DNA of 64,000 bases from Bos javanicus (taxonomy: Eukaryota; Chordata; Mammalia; Artiodactyla; Bovidae): NCBI RefSeq assembly GCF_032452875.1, contig NC_083871.1:5679692-5743691 (forward strand), in the 5' to 3' direction. Positions 1 through 11,445 of the stretch are shown here, piece by piece. The notes below the pieces were generated by a model, which was given only the letters and a program-made list of their open reading frames with translations, was not told the origin of the DNA and did not search any database. A program made the translations under genes and the position numbers. Within the stretch, counting starts at the first letter, position 1; every line of letters begins with the position of its first letter.

Positions 1-40
1 CACAACATCCACAAGGATCTTGAGATCATGATTAGGAACT

Positions 41-437
41 AAGTTGTGTCCCCCAAATTTACATGCTGAAATGCTAACCCCCAGTAACTCAGAATGTGAC
101 TACATTTGGAAATAGGACCTTTAAGGAGGTAATTAAATTAAAACAAATTTAGTGGGGTGGGCCCTAATTGAATAGGACTACCTTCCTTATAGGAAGAAGA
201 CCCTGGGACACAGCACAGAGGAAAACCACGAGAGGACTCAGGGTAAGAATGACCATTCCAGCCAAGGAGGGCAGCCTCAGGAGGAACCAGCCTTGCCAAC
301 ACCTTGATCTTGGACTTCCGGCTTCCACAGCTATGAGAGAATAAATGATGTTTATGCCGTTAAAGTGCTTTGTTGGGCAGTCCGAATAAATGATGTTTAA
401 GCGGTTTAAATGCTATGTTGGGCAGTCCTAGCAGACT
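41..437 (+). mobile_element. MLT1-type MaLR solo LTR
   Basis: The sequence follows the MLT1 LTR consensus: a start reading TTGTGTCCCCCAAATTTACA, a central GTGGGCCCTAAT block, CCTTGATCTTGGACTTCC near 301-320, and a 3' end with AATAAA polyadenylation signals followed by GGCAGTCCTAGCAGACTAGTAC. This is a non-autonomous mammalian LTR retrotransposon relic with no coding capacity. The 3' end carries an extra 45-bp tandem duplication, listed separately. Recognised from memory of the consensus, not by a database search. Confidence 0.8.
339..428 (+). repeat. 45-bp tandem duplication at the LTR 3' end
   Basis: Two adjacent 45-bp units (339-383 and 384-428) both start GAATAAATGATGTTTA and both end TGTTGGGCAGTCC, with a few mismatches between them. 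Each unit holds an AATAAA signal, so the duplication doubled the LTR polyadenylation signal. Confidence 0.9.
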
Positions 438-930
438 AGTACAGCCACCTTAAAAATGATTGACACTGGCTCCTTTAGGTTTCGAAACAACATTATGGCT
501 CTAACACCCCAAAGGAGATTAAAAATCATGACAACATGACTCAGAAACACAGTAGTGTTTGTGAATGAGGTTGTGAACATTCTCTCTGCTATTCTGGCCC
601 TGTGGTCTCCACCTCTGCTGCCTCCATCCATCAGCTTCTTCTCCCCTCTCCTCCATCATCAGGATTCTACCCAGGTTCCATTCCATCCTCTCATCACTGC
701 GAGTTAAACACATGCATGTCTTCTCTGCAACACGCTGACCCAGAAGCATGGTGAAAATCCTGTCCTTATTCCAAGGTTTTGGCAGAATCTTTCTATGAGA
801 GGTATTCTCTTTCACTCTTCCTGGCACTGATGTTTAGATACCCTTCAATCTGTTAGAACCTGTACTCCCATATTTTCTGTGTTCACACAGTCAGAATGGT
901 ATACAAGCAGCAATGGGGCCACTACCTTCT

Positions 931-1051
931 TCTGTACCCACAGCAGACATTACTAGTTGATCTGTACCCATGGCAGACATTACTAGTTGATCTGTAACCC
1001 ACGACAGACATTACTAGTTGATCTGTACCCATGGCAGACATTACTAGTTGA
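931..1051 (+). repeat. 30-bp minisatellite, four copies
   Basis: Four head-to-tail units start at 931, 961, 991 and 1022, each reading TCTGTACCCA, then a variable trinucleotide, then CAGACATTACTAGTTGA. Unit 3 is 31 bp long. There are no unique spacers between units, so this is a tandem repeat and not a CRISPR-like array. A fifth degenerate start (TTTGTCACCC) follows. Confidence 0.95.
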
Positions 1052-1236
1052 TTTGTCACCCCCAGCCATTCAGTTGATTCAAGCATAAAAAGTGTTCTTG
1101 ATTTGTCTTTGGGTGGCTACCACCAATGGGTCAGAGCAGTGAAGCAGAGAAGAGTCCTCCATCCTCTACGATCTATGGAAAGAGAGTTGTTGCTCATGGA
1201 TCTTTATCTTCTCCTACAGCAGGAGTACGGTTGTAG

Positions 1237-1267
1237 GTATGCACACGCATGCGCGCACACACACACA
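1237..1267. repeat. Alternating purine-pyrimidine tract
   Basis: Thirty-one consecutive bases alternate strictly between purine and pyrimidine, mixing CA, GC and AT steps and ending in a short (CA)n run. Such tracts can adopt Z-DNA under negative supercoiling and are often length-polymorphic. Confidence 0.85.
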
Positions 1268-2568
1268 GATGAGCCTTGCCTCCAGCAAGAAAACAAGCAC
1301 ATGTACTGCCTGCTGGTCCCTGGACTTGTCAACTGACCTTACACACATTCCCTTATGTCTGGATTGCCAAGTGAAATTCTACCCTTCGGTTTCTCCCTCT
1401 GGAAATTCCCTAATGCCACAGTAAAAACCTCGCTCCCCTCCCTGGCTCTGCTGGCCCCCAGCCTTGAGATCTCCTAATGGAAACTGCTCACTTCTCTTGG
1501 ACTCCCAGGGGGTAATTAGCAGTCTGGAACTGCACCTCCCTTGTTCTCCCAAATAGGAAGGCAAAGCCATTGCCAAGACTGTTGTGGATGTCAACTCATC
1601 CCTTCCTTGAAGAGAGCATGCGAAGGAGTTGTTCCGTGTTGACTGTCTCTGCATATTTATTGACTGAAACATTTGCATGGCTGCTTTTCACATTTGCAGT
1701 TTTAGACCACAGATGCCGAGCATGTTTAATCATACAGTAAAGCTCACATCTAATGAGAAAAATGTCAAGTATATTGTTATCTGCCATAAAAGCTGTGAAA
1801 AATAACTCTACCATCTGCGATGTGCCTTCTGCTGCTGCCTCTAAGAATTTTACTAGTAACAATGTGAAATTAACAGTAGGGCAAACATTTAAAAATGGAA
1901 ATTTGGTGAACTTCCTCCTGTTTCTACAAACCAGAAAGAAGTTGAGACCATCCCTCAAAGTCCTGTCTGTATCCCTCACCTGGGTTTCTGCAACAATCTG
2001 ATACTGAATCTCTTGGCATCCTGTGTCCTCCAAATGCATCTTTAACACTGCTGCCAGAATTTTCTGTCTGACTACTTAAATACTGTATGTGGTATTTCCT
2101 CTCCCTAGCATAGACAGCTCTGTGACAGCTCCAGGCGGTTGTTCCAGCCCCCACACCTGCACCCTCATCTTAACCAGGCCAAGTCACTGGTCACTAACTG
2201 ACCTCAACATACCCCACTCCCATCTATGCTGTCTCTGATAGCTCACCATTTTCTCTCCCCTGGGTATCAGTTTCCACACACATTGAACTCATATGTCACT
2301 TCTGGGACTCCTGCAGACAGAATCAATTGGTCCTCTCTTTGTGTGCAGGAAGCAATATATGCCCACTTCTACAGGAAGACTTGTCACATAAAATCCTAAT
2401 GCTCTGTAACCAGTGTCTTCCCAATTCAACTGTGAGTTCCTCTGTTGCACGGACAGTATTTCATCCATGGTCACCGTCCACACAGCTCAGCCCAGCCCAG
2501 TTCCTGCTTCCATGATACAGTTTCTGTCTTTTGAATTGACTTGGATGATAACAAAGTCACTAATATGG

Positions 2569-2653
2569 GAAGAAAGAGTGGATGAGATTTCTTACCCAAG
2601 AACTTGCAAAATGGGGAGAAGGAGTGGATGAGGTTTTTTACCCAGGAACTTGC
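2569..2653 (+). repeat. Imperfect direct duplication (about 38 bp)
   Basis: The segment at 2569-2607 and the one at 2615-2653 share GAGTGGATGAG, TTACCCA and GAACTTGC in the same order with only a few substitutions, separated by 7 bp. This looks like an old local tandem duplication in otherwise unassigned sequence. Confidence 0.8.
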
Positions 2654-3205
2654 CCTTTTCACTTTGGCAATACAAAACCTTGCCATTATGCTGGCCATAT
2701 TTATTTCTAGTGTTTCTCTCTGTATTTTAGCTCTTTCTCCTGTTGAAAGAAATAACAGGCCTGTCAGTCAGAGAGCAATTGATCGTGATAAAAATTCTCC
2801 TTTGAGACAGTGAGTTCATTTGTTCTTAAGTCATTCTTCACCACAAACTGCAGGCTCATTATACAAAGGGAGTGTGGTATCTCTGCGAAGCCACACGCTT
2901 AGAAGTTTATAATTTGCCTCCACGGATGACTCAGGTCTGGAGGTTTTGCCGCTTATTTGAGCGTGGCTTGGGTGGGGACGTGAGGGTAAATAGAGCCTCA
3001 TCTTGCTCACTGGCATGGATCCATAGATTCCAGGGGGCTGTACCTGTTCTCAGGAAAGGTGCCTGATTCTTGTTTGTGTGCTGGCCAGAGAAGGGGCAAT
3101 TCTGTCCTCTGGGACTGAACCCTGTCCACTCAGGATGCCTCGACCAGCTCTGCTCCTGACTTCCACCCCTCTCCCTCCCTCTGAATCCCATCAAGACTTT
3201 CAGCT

Positions 3206-3493
3206 GGGGACTTCCCTGGTGGTCTAGTGGTTAAGAATCCACCTGTCAGTGCAGAGGACACAGGTTTGAACCCTGGTCTGGGAAGATTCCACATTCCATG
3301 AGGCGACTAAACCAGAGAGCTGCAGTTACTGAGCTGCATGCTCTAGAGCCAGGGCTTACAAGAGAAGCCACTGCAATAAGGAGCCCAAGCACCGCAACTA
3401 GAGAGTAGCCTGCACTCACCGCAAATACCGAAGGCCCACACACAGCAACAAAGACCCAGCACACTCAAAAATAAACAACTTTTTTTACAAAAA
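3206..3493 (+). mobile_element. tRNA-derived cetartiodactyl SINE (CHR-2-like)
   Basis: The head reads GGGGACTTCCCTGGTGGTCT followed by AGTGGTTAAGAATCC, a tRNA-Glu-like A-box region. The body holds repeated GCAACTAGAGAG-type blocks and the tail is CAGCACACTCAAAAATAAA with T/A runs. The insertion is flanked by AAGACTTTCA at 3193-3202 and AAGACTCTCA at 3494-3503, a target-site duplication with one mismatch. It is a polymerase III-type SINE, not a tRNA gene. Confidence 0.9.
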
Positions 3494-3503
3494 AAGACTC
3501 TCA

Positions 3504-4030
3504 CTTGCAAGAGATAAATTCATCTGATGTGACTTTTCAGAAGAAAAATGTAACATTTGGTATGATAACCGGGTTATCTCAGGAGATCCAGAGAAGGAAC
3601 ACATTGGCAGGCTTCATGTTGAAGCAGACCAGGAGACAGTGAGCAGGAAATGCAATCCAGGCAGGCTTTCCCTTCTCACCTTCACCCCAGCTTCCACTCT
3701 GGCCAAACAGGAGCAGCCCTGAGGTCACAGGTTCAGACACTCCACTCAGAGACTGACCAGACCTTCCCCATTCTCCTCTGGTTTCCCAGTATGAACATAG
3801 TCAGTTTTCCCCAGGACTCAACTTTGGCCAAAGATAGATGTATGTGACAAAAAGAGCCTATGCCTGCCGGGGAAGGCAGACACAGACACAGACACCCTAG
3901 ATGATGGTGACTCTGTCTCCTCCTAGCCTTGCCCTGTACCAAACCTTCAGGAGTGAATAAAGGGCAAGGTTGGCAGGGGAGAGTAATGTCTATTCCCACC
4001 TGTTCTCCATATCAGCCATGTGGTCTGGTT
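3504..4030. other. Unassigned DNA
   Basis: No repeat family or coding similarity recognised between the SINE and the next LTR. Confidence 0.5.
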
Positions 4031-4032
4031 TG

Positions 4033-4646
4033 GGGTGTACTGTATCCCCTCAAAAGATGTTGGCATCCCAACCCCCAGTATCTCATTTGGAAATGAAGTC
4101 TTTCCAGATGTAGTCAAGTTAAGATAAGGTCTTTAAGGTAGATTTTAATCAATATGACTAATGTCCTTGTAAAAAGGGGAAATGATGGGACTTCCTTGGT
4201 GGTCCAGTTACTAAGATTCTGTGCTCGAAACGTGCATGGGGTGGGTTGGGGGGGGGGTGTTGGTTTCCATCTCTGGTCAGGGAACTAGAGCTCATCCAGA
4301 ACTAATGATTCCACATGCTGCAACGAAGATCCCACATGCTGCAACTAAGACCCAGCATAGCCAAAAAAATAATTTTTTTAAAGCTGGGGGCAGGGGTGGG
4401 GGGACGTGGACACACAGTGATGTGCACTTGAAGAAACATGTGGATGTGAAGGCAGATGTTAGCCAGGGGAGGCCAAAGATCGCCAGCAAACCACCAGCAG
4501 CTGAGGGACAGGCATGGGATAGGTCCTGCCTGTCCAACCAACTCTGCCAGCACCTTGATCCAGAAAGCTGGTCTCCAGGACAGCACATTTCTTCTGCCTA
4601 AGCCAGTCAGTTCTGCTGTTATGGTGGCTCTAGCAAACCAACACAT
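4033..4646 (+). mobile_element. MLT1-type MaLR LTR split by a SINE
   Basis: The left part (4033-4188) matches the MLT1 pattern with TATCCCCTCAAAAGATG and CAGATGTAGTCAAGTTAAGAT. The right part (about 4400-4646) resumes with GGACACACAGTGATG and runs to CACCTTGATCCAGAAAG and the LTR end near AGCAAACCAACACA. A tRNA-derived SINE sits between the halves. No internal retroviral genes remain. Confidence 0.75.
4189..4383 (+). mobile_element. CHR-type tRNA SINE inside the MLT1 LTR
   Basis: It begins GGGACTTCCTTGGTGGTCCA and ends with CAACTAAGACCCAGCATAGC then an A-rich tail, the standard ends of this SINE family. A G run at 4249-4257 interrupts the head. The middle of the element is internally deleted compared with the longer copies in this window. 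Confidence 0.85.
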
Positions 4647-4847
4647 GGGCCCTTCATGAAAAAAGAGCCAGGTGAACTGGGCAGGGCTTAGGTGCTCCTG
4701 CTGATGAGCACCTTCAACATGGGGTGAGAATGACTTGGCCACTACTACTGAGGCTGTAACTTATCCTCAATGTGAATGATCCCTGAATTGGAGATTTTCC
4801 CTCCTGGCAGGTCAGTTTATGAATTCAGTAATATAGATGTGTGTGTG

Positions 4848-5046
4848 TGTTAGTTGCTCAGCCATTTCCGACTCTGTGCATCACCAAGGACTGTAGCCTG
4901 CCAGGCTTCTCAGCTATGGAATTCTCCAGGCAAGAATGCTAGAGTGCCATTTTCTTTTCCAGGGGATCTTTCCAACCCAGGGATAGAACCTGGGTGTCCT
5001 GTATTGCAGGCAGATTGCTTACCATCTGAGCCATCAGGGAAGCCCC
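4848..5046 (-). mobile_element. Bov-tA SINE
   Basis: Read on the minus strand it starts GGGGCTTCCCTGATGGCTCA and ends at GAGTCGGAAATGGCTGAGCA. It combines a tRNA-derived head with the BovB-derived Bov-A tail (TGGAGAATTCCATAGCTGAG region). A short (TG)n run at 4838-4851 lies at its 3' end. Non-coding, mobilised by BovB enzymes according to known family biology. Confidence 0.9.
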
Positions 5047-5064
5047 AGTAACATACATATATGG

Positions 5065-5088
5065 TTAGATAGATAGATAGGTAGATAT
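5065..5088 (+). repeat. (GATA)n microsatellite
   Basis: Short run of TAGA/GATA units with one GGTA variant, next to the Bov-tA SINE. Such repeats are potentially polymorphic. Confidence 0.85.
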
Positions 5089-5097
5089 CATTATAGA

Positions 5098-5436
5098 ATG
5101 TTTGATTCCCCCTAAAATTCATATATTGAAATTCTAACTCTAACTCTAAGGTGATGGTATTTGGAAATGGGGCCCCTGAGAGTTGATTAGGTCATCATGA
5201 TGAAGCCCTTATGATGGGGTTTATAAGGGGTCCCTTATAAAAGAGACCCTAGAGAGCTAAACATAATGAGAAGACAGCCATCTATGAACCAGGAAGCAGG
5301 TTCTCATCAGACATGGAATCTGCAGGAGCCAAGGTCTTCAAGTTCCAGGCCCTAGAACCATGATAAATAATTTTTTCTCTTTATGCCATGTGGTCTATAG
5401 TATTTTTGTTATAGCAGGAAGAGCAGACTAAGATAC
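5098..5436 (+). mobile_element. MST/MLT1-type MaLR LTR
   Basis: Diagnostic blocks in order: CCCCCTAAAATTCATATATTG, GGTGATGGTATTTGGAAATG, CCCTTATAAAAGAGACCCTA (TATA-like), CATCTATGAACCAGGAAGCA, and the 3' end TTTGTTATAGCAGGAAGAGC then AGACTAAGATA. Solo LTR of the MST/MLT lineage. Confidence 0.85.
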
Positions 5437-5457
5437 ATATTTTTAAATTATGCATTA

Positions 5458-5800
5458 GTTCAGTTCAGTTCAGTCGCTTAGTCGTGTCTGACTATTTGTG
5501 ACCCCTTGAATCACAGCACGCCAGGCCTCCCTGTCCATCACCAACTCCTGGAGTTCACTCAGACTCACATCCATCGAGTCAGTGATGCCATCCAGCCATC
5601 TCATCCTCTGTCGTCCCCTTCTCCTCCTGCCCCCAATCCCTCCCAGCATCAGAGTCTTTTCCAATAAGTCAACTCTTCACATGAAGTGGCCAAAGTACTA
5701 GAGTTTCAGCTTCAGCATCATTCCTTCCAAAGAAATCCCAGGGCTGATCTCCTTCAGAATGGACTGGTTGGACCTCCTTGCCGTCCAAGGGACTATACAT
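5458..5800 (-). mobile_element. BovB LINE 3' fragment
   Basis: On the minus strand the fragment ends in repeated ACTGA units, the BovB 3' terminus, here appearing as AGTTCAGTTCAGTTCAGTCG on the plus strand. A 64-codon frame at 5470-5664 on the minus strand encodes the C-terminal BovB RT protein segment with GRRRRGRQRMRWLDGITDSM. The element is 5'-truncated; the RT core and endonuclease are missing. Confidence 0.95.
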
Positions 5801-6187
5801 TTCATAATATATATAACATCAAAAATATATGTTAATAAATAATATATCACACAACTACATTTTATATATGCATTTATATATATAATATTTATATCTATTT
5901 ACTAGAGAAGTCATATAGGAATAAAGAATTTCAAAGTCAGAGAGCTTTTTGTTTTGAGAAAATACTTTTCATTTGATCATTTTTACTATTTTTTTTACCC
6001 ACTGTTCTCTTAGATTCGGTCTTGGATTTCTATTTGAGACATTTTCCTCTTTGGCAAAATTACTGATTGGAAACTTTTATGGAATTCCCTTTTTCTAGAA
6101 ATCATCTAAAAACCCAGGTTGAGAACTGCTTGTCTAGTAAGCATAATTGAGGATGAAAGAGGAAAGTGCTGGGTCTGCCTACTATGC
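5801..6187. other. AT-rich unassigned DNA
   Basis: Starts with TA-rich low-complexity sequence (about 5806-5900). I see nothing further that I can name. Confidence 0.5.
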
Positions 6188-6365
6188 CTGTACTGTCCAG
6201 TGTGGCAGCCCACAGCCAACTGCGGCTATTTCAGTTTCCATTAGTAAAACTGAATGGACTTCCTTAGCCACAGTGGTCAGACACTCATGAGCCACACATG
6301 GCAGCCTCATTGCAGCTATAGAACATCTCAGCTGTAGAACATTTTCATCCTTGAGAATGGCTCTA
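6188..6365. mobile_element. hAT-type DNA transposon relic (MER family)
   Basis: The ends look like diverged inverted repeats: CTGTACTGTCCAGTGTGGCA on the left and GGCTCTATTGTGCAGTAC on the right, with AGCCACA motifs inside and a TAGAACATTTTCATC block before the right end. This pattern is typical of short non-autonomous hAT elements that carry TGTCCAAT-like termini. The exact family name is uncertain. Confidence 0.55.
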
Positions 6366-6671
6366 TTGTGCAGTACTTACTGCCCAGAAGCAAATGCTGA
6401 AGTAGAAAAACATGACATTCCAACTCCAGCTCTCCAGTTTCCTGATCATTCACCCAATGGAAGATAGTCTCTGTTTTCCAGTTTTTGATTCCCTTTCTAC
6501 TAAGAGAGAGAAAAACAGCTTCTTCACATAATGGACTTGACTTGGGAATGAAAGGAAATGGATATAACTGTTTAGTGCAACAAATATGAACCAGGCATTT
6601 TAAACCTGTAGACCAAAGACATAATACATCCTCCTAGCCTCATCCAGTCACATAGTGAGAGATAAGGTTTT

Positions 6672-6857
6672 ATAAAAATTATAATACAACATAGTGTGTA
6701 GCATAGGGAACTCTACTCAATACTCTCTAATGACCTATATAGGAAGCAAATCCAAACAAGAGTGGGTATATGTATAATTGATTGACTCTGCTGCACAATA
6801 GAAACTAACACAGCATTATGAATTAACTATAAGCCAATAAAAATTTAAAAAAGAATT
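6672..6857 (+). mobile_element. L1 3' end (artiodactyl type)
   Basis: Matches the L1 3' UTR signature: GCATAGGGAACTCTACTCAA, then a TATAATTGATTGACTCTGCT block, AACTAACACAGCATTATGAA and a final CAATAAAAATTT. It is heavily 5'-truncated and has no coding sequence. Flanking sequence at 6366-6671 and 6858-7216 is unassigned; a 16-base A run sits at 7201-7216. Confidence 0.8.
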
Positions 6858-7344
6858 CTAATACAGGCAATAACAAATATGCATAAGATTTAAGCTAGGA
6901 TGAATGATGACACAATGGTTGAAGGATTCATTGGAGGGCTGTGCAGGCATTTGCAAGGAAACTCCATGTAGAAAGTGTTTCTAAAAGAGAAAGTTTGAGG
7001 ATGGACTGAAATGTGATGCACAGATAAAGTGCCCCCAAGTTTTCTGATGTGGAACCCATGCAGTAAAATATAGGTCTCTCCTCTCCTACACTATTCCTTT
7101 TCTGTGATTACTGATCTAAATAAGAAGTGTTCAAATCTTATTTTCCAAAACACATTATTTAAACAAAGTCTTAAATGAAAGTATGAGATGTAAAAAACAT
7201 AAAAAAAAAAAAAAAACACTGGGATTCTACTTCTGGTCAATACAGAGTAAGAGATATCATGTATCTCCTTTTGACTGAAAAAATATTAAGAAATAACAGT
7301 TTTTAAGATATTGGACAACACTTACCAAAGGACTTAACACTTAA

Positions 7345-8866
7345 CAGCAGGGCCACAGGACTGGAAAAAGTCAGTTTTCATTCCAATTCCAAAGAAAGGC
7401 AATGACAAAGAATGTTCAAACTACTGCACAATTGCACTCATCTCACACTCTAGCAAAGTAATGCTCAAAATTCTCCAAGCCAGGCTTCAACAGTATGTGA
7501 ACCAAGAATTTCTAATGTTCAAGCTGGATTTAGAAAAGGCAGAGGAACCAGAGGTCAAATTGCCAATATATGTTGGATCATCAAAAAAGCAAGAGAGTTC
7601 CAGAAAAACATCTACTTCTGCTTTATTGACTATGCCAAAGCCTTTGACAGTGTGGATCACAACAAACTGTGGGAAATTCTTCAAGAGATGGGAATACCAG
7701 ACCACCTTACCTACCTCCTGAGAAATCTGTATGCAGGTCAAGAAGCAATAGTTAGAACTGGACATGGAACAACAGACTGGTTCCAAATTGGGAAAGGAGT
7801 ACATCAAGGCTGTATTTTGCAATCCTGCATTTTTAACTTATATGCAGAATATATCATGTGAAATGCTGGGCTAGATGAAGCACAAGCTGAAATCAAGATT
7901 GCCAGGAGAAATATCAGTAACCTCAGATATGCAAATGACACCACTCTTATGGCAGAGAGTAAAGAAGAACTAAAGACTGTCTTGATGAAAGTAAAAGAGG
8001 ATAGTGAAAACACTGGCTCAAAACTCAATATTCAAAAAACTAAGACCATGGCATCACTTCATGGCAAATAGATGGGGAAACAATGGAAACAATGACAGAC
8101 TTTATTTTCTTGGGCTCCAAAATCACTGCAGATGGTGACTGCAGCCATGAAATTAAAAGAAACTTGCTCCTTGGAAGAAAAGCTATGATCAACCTCGACA
8201 GCATATTAAAAAGCAGAGATATTATTTTGCTGACAAAGGTCTGTCTAGTCAAAGCTATGGTTTTTTCCAGTAGTCATGTATGGATGTAAGAGTTGGACTA
8301 TAAAGAAAGCTTGGGGCTGGTGCACTGGGACGACCCAGAGGGATGGTATGGGGAGGGAGGAGGGAGGAGGGTTCAGGATGGGGAACACATGAGAAATAAA
8401 GGAATAAAAAATTTAAAAAAAAATAAATAAATAAAATTCTTTTAGAATTTCAAAAAAATAAAAAAATAAAGAAAGCTGAGCGCTGAAGAATTGATGCTTT
8501 TTAACTGTGGTGTTGGAGAAGACTCTTGAGAGTCCCTTCGACTGCAAGGAGATCCAACCAGTCCATTCTAAAGGAAATCAGTCCTGGATGTTCATTGGAA
8601 GGACTGATGTTGAAGCTGAAGATCCAATACTTTGGCCACCTGATGTAAAGAACTGACTCCTTAGAAAAGACCCTGATGCTGGGAAAGATTGAAGGCAGGA
8701 GGAGAAGGGAATGACAGAAGATGAAATGGTTGGATGGCATTACCTACTCTATGGACATGAGTTTGAGCAATCTTTGAGAGTTGGTGATGGACAGGGAAGC
8801 CTGGTGTGCTGCAGTCCATGGGGTCACAAAAAGTCAGACACAGCTGAGTGACTGAACTGAACTAAC
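7345..8866 (+). mobile_element. BovB LINE, 5'-truncated, split by an L1 tail
   Basis: BovB reverse transcriptase sequence runs from GGCCACAGGACTGGAAAAAG to the 3' terminus TGAGTGACTGAACTGAACTA. Translated pieces include the motif A region (7461-7721, other frame) and NKLWEILQEMGIPDHLTYLL (7652-7861). The YADD-equivalent position near 7926-7940 reads Y-A-N-D, so a catalytic aspartate is lost. Several stops and frameshifts break the frame. An L1 tail interrupts it at 8312-8465. Confidence 0.95.
8312..8465 (+). mobile_element. Bovine-type L1 3' tail nested in BovB
   Basis: The insert begins TGGGGCTGGTGCACTGGGAC, matches the bovine L1 3' UTR through GGTTCAGGATGGGGAACACA, and ends in an A-rich tail. 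It is flanked by a perfect 12-bp target-site duplication ATAAAGAAAGCT at 8300-8311 and 8466-8477. BovB sequence is continuous across the join. After the ACACATG block it departs from the usual L1 end, with AGAAATAAAGGAATAAAAAA instead. Confidence 0.92.
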
Positions 8867-11445
8867 AAAGGATAGTGATCACTGAGGAACAGAGAACAAC
8901 CTAAATGAGGTCTAAAATTGCAGGAGCACACAGGGAGTGACCCAGGTGCCAGAAGACTCCATCATTTGAGGAGACAGAGCTGAGAGGTCAAGGTTTATAG
9001 GACAGTCAGAATTCACAAGACAAAAGTGCAGGATGGAGAGTGAGAGAGAAAGAGAGAGCAAGAGAGTTCTGCAAAGTTTCCCGTAGGAGTATTCACAAGT
9101 GCTGATCTGTGAATGCATGTAAAAGAATTACCTGAGGCCAGGTAGGAACCCTTTAAATGATTGTAGGGAACACTGCCTGAAGCTACACAAGGACAAAGAG
9201 GGTGCCTGTCCCACCAGCCAGATTGGATAACTCAGAATTTATTGTGGGGAGAGTACTCAGAAGATCTTGCCCCTGCAGTAGGAACCTGGTCCTGTCTTTA
9301 AAAATATATATTAATCATTTCTTAAGAATGTTCATTTTCAAGCAGTTTAACTTTTCCTAGAAGAAAGCTGCACATCATTTATGAGAATACTAAAATAATC
9401 AGTCCTCATCAGGGTAAAATTCACAATGTCTGCATTCTCAACAAGATTCTCAGTCATTCAAAGATGCCAGAAAATGTAGCCTATAATGAGGAGGAAACAC
9501 AACCAGTGAGAACTGACCCAGAAAAGATACACAAGGAAGAATTACCAAAGATGTTAAAGCTATTACAATTGTATTCCATATGTCCAAAAAGTTAACCAGA
9601 GACATGACAGATAGTTCCATAGAAACAAATTGGAGATGAAAACTGTAATATCTAAGACAAATGATACAGTGGATGCAATTAATGGCATATTAGGCTTTAT
9701 TGAAGAAAATATTTTAATATAAAAACTTAAAGATACAGAAACATAAAATTTCCAAAATTATAACACATAGAGGCAAAAAAGGATAATAGTAAAAAGATGA
9801 ATGAAACCTCAGTGCACTGTGAGACAAGTCCAAGCAGCCTAGTACAGGCATCCTTAGATGCCTCAAAAGAAAAGGGAAACAGAAGCTGTTAAGTTCCAGT
9901 TTCAATGTCTTTACAAAGCCACAGACCCAAGAAGTTCAGTGAACTTCAAGTACAAAAAAACATAAAAGATAATTAAGCTAAGGTACATTATACTCAAATT
10001 GCTCAAAACCAATGACATGGGAAAAAAATCTTAAAAGCTGTCAGTGAAGGTCTGCTTTGCTCTTCATTGCATAAAGCGTAACAAAGTATGACAGCAGAAT
10101 TCTTTTTTTTGTAAAGTAATTTATTTATTTTAATTGGGGGCTAATTACTTTACAACATTGTACTGGTTTTTGCCATACATTCACATGAATCAGCCATGGG
10201 TGTACATGTGAACCTGAACCCCACATCCTGAACCCCCCTCCCACCTCCCTCCCCATACCTTCTTTCAGGGTCATCCCAGTGCACCAGCCCTGAGCAACCT
10301 GTCTCATGCATCAAACCTGGACTGATGATCTATTTCACATATGACAATATACAAGTTTCGATGCTATTCTCTCAAATCATCCCACCCTCGCCTTCTCCAA
10401 CAGAGTCCAAAAGTCTGTTCTTTACATCTGTGTCTCTTTTGCTGTCTTGCATATAGGGTCATCATTACCATCTTTCTAAATTCCATATATATGCGTTAAT
10501 ATACTGTATTGGTGTTTTTCTTTCTGACTTACTTCACTCTGTATAATAGGCTCCACTTTCATCCACCTCGTTAGAACTGACTCAAATGCATTCTTTTTAA
10601 TGGCTGAGTAATATTCCATTGTGTATATGTACCGCAGCTTTCTTATCCAGCCAATGGGCATCTAGGTTGCTTCCATGTCCTAGCTATTGTAAACAGTGCT
10701 GCGATGAACATTAGGGTACATGTGTCTCTTTCAATTCTGGTTTCCTTGGTGTATATGCCCAGCAGTGAAATTGCTGGGTCGTATGGCACTTCTATTTCCA
10801 GTTTTTTAAGGAAGCTCCACACTGTTCTGCATAGTGGCTGTACTAGTTTGCATTTCCCACCAACAGTGTAAGAGGGTTCCCTTTTCTCCACACCCTCTTC
10901 AGCATTTAATTGTAGACTTTTGGATAGCAGCCATTCTGACCAGAGTGAGATGGTACCTCATCATGGTTTTGATTTGCATTTCTCTGATAATGACTGATGT
11001 TGAGCATCTTTTCATGTGTTTGTTAGCCATCTGTAGGTCTTCTTTGGAGAAATGTCTGTTTAGTTCTTTGGCCCATTTTTTGATTGGGTCGTTTATTTTT
11101 CTGGAATTGAGCTGCAGGAGCTGCTTGTATGTTTTTGAGATTAATTCTTTGTCAGTTGTTTTGTTTGCTATTATTTTCTCCCATTCTGAAGGCTGTCTTT
11201 TTACCTTGCTTACAGTTTTCATCATTGCACAAAAGCTTTTAAGTTTAATTAGGTCCCATTTGTTTATTTTTTATTTTATTTCCATTACTCTGGGAGGTGG
11301 GTCATAGAGGATCCTGCTGTGATTTATGTCACAGAGTGTTTTGCCTATGTTTTTCACTAGGAGCTTTATAATTTCTGGTCTTACATTTAGATCTCTAAAT
11401 GGATCTCTAATCCATTTTGATTTTATTTTTGTGTATGGTGTTAGA

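Larger units (their letters stand above)
441..3192. other. Unassigned, mostly unique DNA
   Basis: Apart from the minisatellite, the alternating tract and the short duplication listed inside it, I recognise no repeat family and no protein-coding similarity here. Open frames are short and none looks like a known domain. The stretch around 1650-2060 contains no low-complexity sequence and could be ordinary intergenic or intronic DNA. Confidence 0.6.

Noticed and set aside
931..1051. CRISPR-like repeat array
   Set aside because: Units are contiguous with no spacers, and the DNA is mammalian.
10834..11307. 157-codon plus-strand frame rich in hydrophobic residues, resembling a membrane protein
   Set aside because: It is antisense to L1 ORF2; the hydrophobic look comes from reading A-rich LINE code backwards.
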